DNA of 11,665 nucleotides from a bacterium (GTDB taxonomy: Bacteria > Krumholzibacteriota > Krumholzibacteria > LZORAL124-64-63), in NCBI GenBank assembly GCA_021767885.1, contig JAASSM010000017.1:1-11665 (forward strand), written 5' to 3'. A model generated the notes under the pieces. The model saw only the letters and a list, made by a program, of their open reading frames with translations, had not been told where the DNA came from and did no database searches. How positions within the stretch are numbered: position 1 is the first letter of the stretch; each line of letters opens with the position of its first letter. This document shows positions 6,586-11,665 of this stretch, one piece after another. A program made the position numbers and the translations under genes.

Positions 6586-7260
6586 TTGCAACTGGTCCTG
6601 GGACTGGGCAACCCCGGCCCGCGGTATGCCGGCACGCGCCACAACGTGGGCTTCCGCTGCGTGGAGGCGGTGGCGCGGCGCCTGGGGCTGACGTTCCAGC
6701 AGCCGCTGGCCCAGTACCGCGAGGCCGCGGGCGATGGCCCCGGCGGCCGCGTGGCGTTGCTGCAGCCGCTGACCTACATGAACCGCAGTGGCGAGGCGGC
6801 CCGCGCCTGGGCCCGGCGCCACGGCGCGGTCCTGGGGCCGGGCGCCTGGGTCCGCGACCCGCTGCCCTTGCCCGCCGACCCCGCCACCGATCCGGCGCCC
6901 TGGGTGACCCCGGTGGTGGTCTGCGACGACATCCACCTGCCGCTCGGCTCGGTGCGCATCCGGGCCGGGGGCAGCGACGGTGGGCAGAACGGTCTCGCGT
7001 CGGTGATCGCGGTGGTGGGCGGATCGCAGGTGCCGCGCCTGCGGCTCGGGGTCGGGCCCCGGGAGCAGACCCTGGCGCCGGAGGACTGGGCGGACCACGT
7101 CCTGGCGCCGTTCGCACCGGCGGAGGTGGAGGCCGCCCACGCGCTGGTCGAGGCGGGGGCCGAGGCGCTGCTGGCGCTGCTGGCCGAGGGGCCGGAGGCG
7201 GCCGGATCGCGTCACAACCGCCGCGTGAGGCCGGATCGGGACTTGCCCGCCTCCGGCTGA
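6586..7260 (+). CDS. pth: Peptidyl-tRNA hydrolase
   Basis: Pth cleaves peptidyl-tRNAs dropped from ribosomes and recycles the tRNA. TTG 6586 is chosen because GGGAGG (6573-6578) lies seven bases upstream and it yields the family N-terminus QLVLGLGNPGPRY; the frame runs back to GTG 6499, but that extension is unlike any Pth. Active-site residues by comparison with E. coli are N9, catalytic H19 (TRHNVGF), N66 (LTYMNRSG), D114 (CDDIHLPLG) and N135 (GGQNGL). The protein is 224 residues against about 190 for most Pth. The extra length is largely a Pro/Asp/Trp-rich insert of about 23 residues between N66 and D114. The rplY-pth gap (6496-6585) carries two perfect hairpins (6503-6518 and 6536-6561), so the two genes are probably co-transcribed with a structured spacer. 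The identity is secure. Confidence 0.95.
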   Translation: MQLVLGLGNPGPRYAGTRHNVGFRCVEAVARRLGLTFQQPLAQYREAAGDGPGGRVALLQPLTYMNRSGEAARAWARRHGAVLGPGAWVRDPLPLPADPATDPAPWVTPVVVCDDIHLPLGSVRIRAGGSDGGQNGLASVIAVVGGSQVPRLRLGVGPREQTLAPEDWADHVLAPFAPAEVEAAHALVEAGAEALLALLAEGPEAAGSRHNRRVRPDRDLPASG

Positions 7261-7271
7261 TGGGATATATT
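7243..7271 (+). promoter_or_regulatory. Promoter of the rpsF-rpsR-rplI operon
   Basis: TTGCCC (7243-7248), a 17-base spacer and TATATT (7266-7271, five of six -10 bases) overlap the last codons and stop of pth. The -10 stands out as one of the very few A+T runs in the region. Transcription would start at about 7278, exactly where the first leader hairpin begins. Confidence 0.65.
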
Positions 7272-7277
7272 GCCCAG

Positions 7278-7453
7278 CCTGCCTCGCGGCAGGGCGGGCC
7301 CTGGGCCCGCACGACAGCGCCATACACGTGAACAACCTGGACACGTCTGGCGATCATCCATCCCTACCCGGGTTGACGGCCTGCGGCCGCCCACAGCGGC
7401 GCCCGTGGACCGGACAGGACACCGGGTCGTTCCGTCCGAAGGGAGGTGTTCCA
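7278..7453 (+). promoter_or_regulatory. Structured 5' leader of rpsF, possible ribosomal-protein autoregulatory element
   Basis: About 175 nt separate the predicted start from rpsF. Two hairpins open the leader: CCTGCC-tcgc-GGCAGG (7278-7293) and GCGGGCC-ctg-GGCCCGC (7294-7310). Neither has a T tract. Just before the ribosome binding site a third structure forms: GGAC-c-GGA (7407-7414) pairs with TCCGTCC (7431-7437), enclosing GAC-ACCGG-GTC. The S6:S18 complex is known to bind a CCG-containing structured rpsF leader in many bacteria and block translation; the last element has a suitable place and a CCG in its loop, but I cannot confirm the consensus fold. Confidence 0.45.
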
Positions 7454-7819
7454 GTGCGCAAGTACGAGTGTGTCTTCATCCTGCGGGCCGATCTGCCGGA
7501 GGCCGAGATGCGCAAGCGTGTCGACCGCGTGACCGAGATCGTCACCGGCGGCGGCGGCGAGATGACCCTCGAGGATCACTGGGGTGTGCGCAAGCTGGCC
7601 TACGAGATCGAGAAGCAGACCAAGGGAGACTACATGCTCCTGCGGTTCAACGCCGATCCGGCCGTGACCGCTCCGCTCGACAAGTTCCTGCGTCAGGACG
7701 ACCAGGTGCTGCGGCACCTGGTGGTGCTGGACGAGGAATGGGAGGAGCGCAACCGCGTGGCCATGGCCAAGCGCCGCCAGCAGATGGCGGACGAGGAAGC
7801 TGCGGACAACCAGGAGTGA
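7454..7819 (+). CDS. rpsF: 30S ribosomal protein S6
   Basis: S6 pairs with S18 on the platform of the small subunit. The 121-residue product starts at GTG 7454, eight bases after a strong AGGGAGG, and reads VRKYECVFILRADLPEAE at the N-terminus as expected. The core continues with HWGVRKLAYEIEKQTKGDYM, the edge strand and DQVLRHLVV. The C-terminal tail after about residue 97 is rich in Glu, Arg and Ala (EERNRVAMAKRRQQMADEEA) and probably helical or disordered, as in many S6 proteins. The frame is open back to 7328 without a stop, but that part is the leader. Its gene partner rpsR follows after 56 nt containing the hairpin CGGCC-tga-GGCCG (7835-7847). Confidence 0.96.
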   Translation: MRKYECVFILRADLPEAEMRKRVDRVTEIVTGGGGEMTLEDHWGVRKLAYEIEKQTKGDYMLLRFNADPAVTAPLDKFLRQDDQVLRHLVVLDEEWEERNRVAMAKRRQQMADEEAADNQE

Positions 7820-7875
7820 ACCGGCGCCCGGCGGCGGCCTGAGGCCGTCCGGGGCGGCGCGAAAGGAGCATCGAT

Positions 7876-8142
7876 ATGGCGCGCAAGAACATGCGCATCA
7901 AGAAGAAGAAGAAGAAGCGGAGGCCAGGGAAACAGAAGCCCTGCTACTTCTCGAAGATGGGCTACGTCTGCATCGACTACAAGGACGAGGAACTCCTGCG
8001 CCGGTTCGTCACCGAGCGCGGCAAGATCGCGCCGCGGCGCAACACGGGCACCACGGCCCGTTTCCAGCGCATGCTCTCGGTGGCGGTCAAGCGGGCGCGC
8101 CACCTGGCGCTGCTGCCCTTCGTCCGCGAGTACTACCGGTAG
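7876..8142 (+). CDS. rpsR: 30S ribosomal protein S18
   Basis: This small basic protein (88 residues) is the direct binding partner of S6. ATG 7876 has AAAGGAG nine bases upstream. The N-terminus is very Lys/Arg-rich, with six lysines in a row encoded by AAG repeats. The conserved core is [20 protein letters not shown], then [20 protein letters not shown], then [12 protein letters not shown]. The two cysteines are at C23 and C32 ([10 protein letters not shown]), not in the C-x2-C arrangement of many zinc-type S18 proteins, so zinc binding is doubtful. It is the second gene of the rpsF operon, and the 138 nt behind it are unusually structured. Confidence 0.97.
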   Translation: MARKNMRIKKKKKKRRPGKQKPCYFSKMGYVCIDYKDEELLRRFVTERGKIAPRRNTGTTARFQRMLSVAVKRARHLALLPFVREYYR

Positions 8143-8158
8143 TGGTGGGGCGGGGGGC

Positions 8159-8258
8159 GTCCGGCGCTCCCCGCCGCCCTGCCGGACAGCGCCCGGACCG
8201 GGCCCGTGGGGGCCGGCGGTCCGGGAACGCCGTCTCGCGGCCGACGTGCGTCGGCCGC
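8159..8258 (+). other. Three consecutive strong hairpins in the rpsR-rplI gap
   Basis: The 138-nt gap holds three helices in series: GTCCGGC (8159-8165) with GCCGGAC (8181-8187); CCCGGACC (8192-8199) with GGTCCGGG (8218-8225), topped by GGCCC-gtgg-GGGCC (8201-8214); and a 9-bp perfect stem GCGGCCGAC (8237-8245) with GTCGGCCGC (8250-8258) on a GTGC loop. None is followed by a T tract. The last ends 22 nt before the rplI start. Helices form easily in such GC-rich DNA, but this spacing and perfection suggest a structured RNA, perhaps for processing or control of rplI. Confidence 0.5.
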
Positions 8259-8280
8259 CAACGCATCAAGGTGGTTCGTG

Positions 8281-8736
8281 ATGGACGTGATCCTGCTCAA
8301 GACGGTGGACAACCTCGGCCAGCTGGGCGCCACGGTGAGCGTGGCCCGCGGGTACGCCCGCAACTACCTGCTGCCGCAGGGGCTCGCCGTGGAGGCGACC
8401 GAGGGCAACAAGAAGCTGGTCGCCGACAAGATGGTCCTCGAGGCCAAGCGTGACCATGTGCGCAAGGAGGCCGCCGAGACCCTCGCGGCCTCCTTGGTGG
8501 CCCGGGACCTGAAGGTGACCATCGAGGCCAAGGCGGGCGAGGAGGACCGGCTCTACGGCTCGGTCACCGCCCGCGACATCGCCAGCGCGCTCAACGAGCA
8601 TCATCAGCTCGAGCTCGATCACCACCAGGTGGTGCTCGAGGAGCCGATCAAGGAGCTGGGCGAGTACGAGCTGGCCATCAAGCTGCACGCCGAGGTCCAG
8701 GTGCCGGTCAGGGTGATCGTCTCGCCGGCCAGTTGA
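8281..8736 (+). CDS. rplI: 50S ribosomal protein L9
   Basis: L9 binds 23S rRNA near the L1 stalk with its N-terminal domain and reaches out with a long helix to a C-terminal domain. The 151-residue protein has the usual size. The N-terminal signature DVILLKTVDNLGQLGATVSV followed by ARGYARNYLLPQGLAVEAT (to about residue 40) is diagnostic. A charged connecting helix runs to about 75, then the C-terminal domain shows GEEDRLYGSVTARDIASAL and ends KLHAEVQVPVRVIVSPAS. ATG 8281 has AAGGTGG at 8268-8274; a GTG directly before it (8278) is an equivalent alternative. It is the last gene of the ribosomal operon and is followed after 16 nt by a 14-bp hairpin. Confidence 0.97.
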   Translation: MDVILLKTVDNLGQLGATVSVARGYARNYLLPQGLAVEATEGNKKLVADKMVLEAKRDHVRKEAAETLAASLVARDLKVTIEAKAGEEDRLYGSVTARDIASALNEHHQLELDHHQVVLEEPIKELGEYELAIKLHAEVQVPVRVIVSPAS

Positions 8737-8752
8737 GCCGACCGCCAGCGTC

Positions 8753-8784
8753 CCGGGGTCACGGCGCCCTGCGCGTGGCCCCGG
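8753..8784 (+). terminator. Long hairpin after rplI, terminator-like but without a T tract
   Basis: The segment folds into a 14-bp stem with one G-T wobble (8759/8778), one bulged G (8764) and a three-base loop (8768-8770). The arms are about CCGGGGTCACG and CGTGGCCCCGG. A second palindrome, CCCGCGCGGG (8785-8794), follows directly. With no T run it may be a Rho-assisted terminator, an mRNA 3'-end protector or a roadblock. I see no promoter in the rest of the 193-nt gap before the next gene. Confidence 0.4.
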
Positions 8785-8929
8785 CCCGCGCGGGAACTCG
8801 GCGCTCGCGCGGCGGTTCGTCCGTCGCAGAGAGGACCCCGCGGCCACGGCCGTGCGGGTGGTCGGCCGCGCGCCCGGGCCGTGCGGCCGGTGGCGCCTAC
8901 AGCCCGTCAAGTCCAGGGAGCGACGCGAG

Positions 8930-10150
8930 ATGACCCAGCGTACCGTGCTCGTGATGGCGGTCCTGCTGGCAGCCCTGCTGCTGGGCGGCTGCCAGGATCA
9001 GGACGGGGCCCAGGCCGCTGGCGAGCGGCCCATCTTCGGCGACGGCAGCCCCGACAACACGCGGGTGGTGGCCACCGTCAACGGCTACGACATCACCGAG
9101 AAGATGGTCGACATGCGCCTCGAGGAGGTCGACCGCCGCGAGCGTCACAAGTTCGAGGATCCCGATGGTCGCCGCCTGCTGGTCCGCCAGATGGTCGACG
9201 AGGCCCTGCGGGTGCAGGAGGCGTGGCAGCGCCAGCTGTCGCGCGATCCGGTGGTGCGCCGGGTGCTCATCTCCCAGGAGCGCCAGGCCCTCGACCTCGC
9301 CCTGCAGACCGAGCTGGTGGGTGACGCCGAGCCCACCATCGACGAGGTCCGCGAGTACTTCGCCGCCCACCGCGACCAGTACAAGCGGCTCGGCGTGATG
9401 AACGCGCTGCACGTGCAGACCTCCTCGCGCGAGACCGCGGACGAGGTCTACCGCAAGGCCACCGCCGACGGCGTGGCCTTCGCGCGGCTCGTGGCCGAAT
9501 ACTCCGAGAACCGCGACACCAAGATCAACGAGGGCAGCCTCGGCTGGTTCAACCGCTCGGGCTTCATCCCCGGCTTCCGCGACAGCAAGGCCTTCACGGA
9601 GCTGATCTGGGACTTCGACCAGGGCGTCAATCCCCCGGTGGAGTACGGAGGCAGCTGGCACGTGGTCAAGGTGGTGGACCGCAAGTACGAGCGGCTGCAG
9701 ACCCTGGAGGAGGCCTACGACCGGGTGGTCGCGGACATGCTGCCGGAGTTCCGCCGGGCCCGCGTGGCCGGGTGGCAGCGTGACGCGCGCCAGGCGGCGG
9801 ACATCCAGTACTACGGGGAGTTCCGCCCCGGTCAGGGCAAGTCCGCGGCCGAGCTCTTCGAGCGGTCCTTCTACGTCAACGATCCCCAGGCCCGGCTCGA
9901 CCTGCTCGGCCTGCTCGTGGACGATTACCCCGACAGCGAGTACGCCGACGATGCCCTCTTCACCGCCGGCAACCTGGCCCTGGACATCTGGTCGGACCGT
10001 CGTCAGGCGAGCTTCTTCTTCTCCCAGCTCCTGGAGCGCTATCCCGGCAGCGACTACGCGGAGGACGCCCGGTACATCCTCGATCACATGAGCGATCCCA
10101 GCTTCGTCAATCCCACGAGCATCGAGGATCTGCGCCGCGAGAGCCAGTAG
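8930..10150 (+). CDS. Lipoprotein peptidyl-prolyl cis-trans isomerase (parvulin/SurA-PrsA type) with TPR-like tail
   Basis: The 406-residue product is probably a membrane-anchored periplasmic foldase. The N-terminus MTQRTVLVMAVLLAALLLGG-C gives a lipoprotein signal with lipobox Cys21. Residues about 45-152 look like the SurA_N chaperone region (VVATVNGYDITEKMVD, RQMVDEALRVQEAW, TIDEVREYFAAHRDQY). The parvulin domain spans about 154-250, with H161 in NALHVQT, FARLVAEYSENRDT, GSLGWF at 202-207, IPGF, and the closing WHVVKVVDRK. Residues about 318-388 form two TPR-like helical repeats (YPDSEYADDALFTAGNLALD and YPGSDYAEDARYILD), like those of BamD-type outer-membrane assembly proteins. ATG 8930 has AGGGAG nine bases upstream; the frame extends to 8852 without a start as good. 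Clients are unknown; outer-membrane protein folding is the likely role. Confidence 0.88.
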   Translation: MTQRTVLVMAVLLAALLLGGCQDQDGAQAAGERPIFGDGSPDNTRVVATVNGYDITEKMVDMRLEEVDRRERHKFEDPDGRRLLVRQMVDEALRVQEAWQRQLSRDPVVRRVLISQERQALDLALQTELVGDAEPTIDEVREYFAAHRDQYKRLGVMNALHVQTSSRETADEVYRKATADGVAFARLVAEYSENRDTKINEGSLGWFNRSGFIPGFRDSKAFTELIWDFDQGVNPPVEYGGSWHVVKVVDRKYERLQTLEEAYDRVVADMLPEFRRARVAGWQRDARQAADIQYYGEFRPGQGKSAAELFERSFYVNDPQARLDLLGLLVDDYPDSEYADDALFTAGNLALDIWSDRRQASFFFSQLLERYPGSDYAEDARYILDHMSDPSFVNPTSIEDLRRESQ

Positions 10151-10182
10151 GCCCCGACGAGTGCGTGGCCGGGGGCGGGTCG

Positions 10183-10210
10183 TTGACAGCGGTCCGCCCT
10201 CTGCTATGGT
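10183..10210 (+). promoter_or_regulatory. Promoter of the DUF2914-nuclease transcript
   Basis: A perfect TTGACA (10183-10188) is followed after 16 bases by TATGGT (10205-10210), with TG one base upstream (TGC-TATGGT, extended -10). A start near 10217 would be followed at once by a hairpin GGGTCGC (10220-10226) with GCGACCC (10236-10242), then the ribosome binding site AAAGGTGG. This is the best sigma70-like promoter in the window. Confidence 0.7.
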
Positions 10211-10262
10211 TCCAGCGACGGGTCGCGCGCGGCGTGCGACCCCGAGCGAAAGGTGGGCAGCG

Positions 10263-10679
10263 ATGCGTTCTCCCACGATGGGTGCCTGGGTCCTCCTGCT
10301 CCTGATGGCGGGTGCGGGCGCGGTCCTGGCCCAGGATCCCGCCCCGGCGGACGGCCTCGCGGTGGCGGAGATCGGGTTCGGGACCGGCTGGGATCCCGAG
10401 CAGCTGGCGTTGACCGGCGAGGCGGCGACCTTCCCCGCCGGCACGGACAGGATCTTCTGCCGGACGCTGATCACCGGGGCCGAGGAGCCCACCAGCGTGG
10501 TCCACGTCTGGTACCACGAGGGCAAGACCATGGCGCGGGTGGAGCTGGCGGTCGGATCGTCCCACTGGCGGACCAAGTCGAGCAAGCGCCTGCTCCCGGA
10601 ATGGACCGGGGCGTGGGAGGTGCGCGTGCTGGATGCGGCCGGCACCCTGCTGGAGAGCGCCACCTTCACCGTCGAGTAG
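10263..10679 (+). CDS. Exported DUF2914 domain protein
   Basis: The 138-residue protein has a signal peptide (residues 1-23, hydrophobic core WVLLLLMAGAGAVLA, likely cut before Gln24) and then a short beta-rich domain that I recognise as DUF2914. Its landmarks are VVHVWYHEGK (H81, W83, Y84), HWRTKSSKRLLP (H101, W102, R103) and a closing WEVRVLDAAGTLLESATFTV. The family's biochemical role is unknown; the domain is usually found in exported or membrane-linked proteins. ATG 10263 is preceded by AAAGGTGG at about six bases; the frame reaches back to 10161, but that part contains the promoter. The nuclease gene follows 48 nt later and is probably co-transcribed. I am confident of the family and can offer no function. 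Confidence 0.82.
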   Translation: MRSPTMGAWVLLLLMAGAGAVLAQDPAPADGLAVAEIGFGTGWDPEQLALTGEAATFPAGTDRIFCRTLITGAEEPTSVVHVWYHEGKTMARVELAVGSSHWRTKSSKRLLPEWTGAWEVRVLDAAGTLLESATFTVE

Positions 10680-10727
10680 GCCTCGTCACGGGCACGCGCG
10701 GCCCGCGGGAGCACGGAAGGATCCGAC

Positions 10728-11231
10728 GTGATCAAGGTCAGGGTGGCCGGCATGAGCCTCGACCAGCGCACCGAAGCGCCGGTGGTGCTCCTGTACGTGC
10801 CCAGCGAGGAGAAGTGTCTGCCCATCTGGATCGGCCCCGCCGAGGCCGCCAGCATCGCGCTGGCCCTGCGCGGGGAGACCTTCGCCCGGCCGCTCACCCA
10901 TGATCTGCTGGCCATGGTGATCGACGGCCTCGACGGTCGGGTTGACCGCGCCGTGATCACCGACCAGCGCGACGGGACCTACTATGCCCGCCTGTTCCTC
11001 GGCCGCGAGGAGAGCGTGGTGGCGGTGGACGCCCGGCCGAGCGACACCATCGCGCTGGCGCTGCGCACCGAGGCGCCCATCTACCTCGAGGATGCCGTCC
11101 TGGCCAAGGTGCGCGACAGCCTGGTGCCGCTGAGCGCCATCGAGGGCGACGACGACTCCGACGACCCTGGCGATCGCCACGGCCGCGAGCGGCCGGATCC
11201 ACCCGACGACCCCGACGAGGAGACTCCATGA
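10728..11231 (+). CDS. Bifunctional nuclease family protein (DUF151)
   Basis: The 167-residue protein carries the BFN domain over about residues 1-140: VRVAGMSLDQRTEAPVVLLY, LPIWIGPAEAASIALALRG, RPLTHDLLAMVIDGL, and the signature ARPSDTIALALRTEAPIYLE beginning at residue 102. Members have been reported to have DNase and RNase activity in plants and are widespread in bacteria with little functional work. The start is GTG 10728 with GGAAGG (10715-10720) seven bases upstream. After the domain comes an acidic, Pro/Asp-rich tail of about 28 residues (GDDDSDDPGDRHGRERPDPP), probably disordered. No signal peptide is present, so it is cytoplasmic, unlike its neighbours. Its stop overlaps the start of the next gene (ATGA). 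Confidence 0.9.
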   Translation: MIKVRVAGMSLDQRTEAPVVLLYVPSEEKCLPIWIGPAEAASIALALRGETFARPLTHDLLAMVIDGLDGRVDRAVITDQRDGTYYARLFLGREESVVAVDARPSDTIALALRTEAPIYLEDAVLAKVRDSLVPLSAIEGDDDSDDPGDRHGRERPDPPDDPDEETP

Positions 11232-11665
11232 ATGGTCGCCGACTGCCGCTGGCCGCGATCCTGACGATCGCGCTGGCGGCCTGCGCCACCGGACTCGGTG
11301 GCTGTGGCGGCGGTCCCGCCGCCGAGACCGCCGGCGCGGCCGACGACCTCGCCCGCCTGCGCGACCGTTTCGAGCAGGAGTCCCTCTTGCATCGTGATCG
11401 CGAGGCCCTGGCGCTGGGCGAGCAGCTCCTGGCGCGGGGGACGCAGGCCGGGCTGGCCGGTCTGGACGGCGTGCTCGCGCGGATGGTCACCGCGGCGGTG
11501 CGGTTGCCGGACCTGGACCGGGCCCGCGATCTGGCCCTGCAGTTCCCCGTGCGCTTCCCCGACAGCCCGGAGCGCGGCCCGGCCATGACCGCCGCGGCGC
11601 GAGCGCTGCGGCAGGCCGGCCGGCCGACCGGCGCGCTGCGGGTGCTGGCGGCACTGGCCGCCAGC
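11228..11665 (+). CDS. Lipoprotein with TPR-like repeats, 3' end outside window
   Basis: The frame is open from ATG 11228 to the window end (146 residues), overlapping the nuclease gene by 4 nt. The N-terminus MNGRRLPLAAILTIALAAC gives a lipoprotein signal with lipobox LAAC and Cys19; a second Cys is at 26 within a Gly-rich segment. From about residue 38 the sequence is helical and Ala/Leu/Arg-rich. It has TPR-like pairs (REALALGEQLLARG; DLDRARDLALQFPVRFPDSP; RALRQAGRPTGALRVLAALA). An N-terminal TPR region after a lipid anchor recalls LpoA-type penicillin-binding protein activators, which continue into a periplasmic-binding domain, but that part is not visible. It should be an envelope protein; its specific function is unassigned. 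Confidence 0.75.
   Translation, partial: MNGRRLPLAAILTIALAACATGLGGCGGGPAAETAGAADDLARLRDRFEQESLLHRDREALALGEQLLARGTQAGLAGLDGVLARMVTAAVRLPDLDRARDLALQFPVRFPDSPERGPAMTAAARALRQAGRPTGALRVLAALAAS

Noticed and set aside
5143..7344. 733-codon open frame on the - strand
   Set aside because: It runs antisense across prs, rplY and pth, all firmly identified on the + strand, and has no domain-like segments.
7374..7402. TTGACG as a second promoter for rpsF
   Set aside because: At 16-18 bases downstream there is only GC-rich sequence with no -10 resemblance.
7328..7453. In-frame extension of S6 or a leader peptide from GTG 7328
   Set aside because: No ribosome site precedes 7328, and the region contains the structured leader and the real Shine-Dalgarno sequence.
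10404..10409. TTGACC inside the DUF2914 gene as a promoter
   Set aside because: No -10 follows at suitable spacing and the local base composition is ordinary coding sequence.
8897..10960. 687-codon open frame on the - strand
   Set aside because: It is antisense to the prolyl isomerase, DUF2914 and part of the nuclease gene, with no ribosome site or recognisable motif.
1..11665. CRISPR array, insertion sequence, prophage or defence island
   Set aside because: I found no regularly spaced direct repeats, transposase, integrase or terminal inverted repeats; gene content and composition are uniform chromosomal housekeeping and envelope genes.

Overview
The window is a continuous stretch of bacterial chromosome, GC-rich (roughly 70% by eye), with every recognisable gene on the + strand. 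I count 13 protein genes, two of them cut by the window edges, and one tRNA. Both marker genes (IspE, SpoVG, Prs, L25/CTC, Pth, S6, S18, L9) and envelope genes (two lipoproteins, a polyprenyl-phosphate sugar transferase, a UbiA-family transferase, a periplasmic-type protein) are present. Together they suggest a high-GC Gram-negative from outside the well-studied groups, such as a Krumholzibacteriota/Eisenbacteria/Gemmatimonadota-like FCB relative or a deltaproteobacterial lineage. The phylum is an inference; no 16S gene is present.

Region 1 (1-3175) is the end of a cell-surface polysaccharide operon: a GT4 glycosyltransferase (5' end missing), an undecaprenyl-phosphate sugar-1-phosphate transferase overlapping it by 8 nt, and 1 nt later a UbiA-family enzyme of the decaprenyl-phosphate phosphoribosyltransferase clade.

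Region 2 (3222-7260) is a conserved housekeeping neighbourhood: ispE, spoVG, tRNA-Gln(TTG), prs, rplY (ctc type) and pth. It has the B. subtilis order (ispE...spoVG...prs-ctc-pth) but also the tRNA-Gln before prs that pseudomonads have. A perfect TTGACA box lies in an AT-rich island inside ispE, and a clear intrinsic terminator follows the tRNA. A spoVG-tRNA-Gln transcript is therefore likely. Between prs and rplY a terminator-like hairpin and a promoter-like element occupy the same bases.

Region 3 (7243-8784) is the small ribosomal operon rpsF-rpsR-rplI. A good promoter overlaps the end of pth, a structured leader of about 175 nt precedes rpsF, three strong hairpins lie in the rpsR-rplI gap, and a 14-bp hairpin follows rplI.

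Region 4 (8930-11665) holds envelope and accessory genes: a lipoprotein parvulin-type prolyl isomerase with a C-terminal TPR-like tail, then from its own promoter a DUF2914 exported protein and a bifunctional-nuclease (DUF151) protein. The last overlaps by 4 nt with a second, TPR-like lipoprotein that runs off the window.

No mobile element, CRISPR array, phage gene or defence system is visible, and no strong candidate for a wholly new system. The points most worth checking are the RNA structures and overlapping transcription signals between the housekeeping genes, and the possible IspE/Prs/UbiA supply chain for a polyprenyl-phosphoribose donor.
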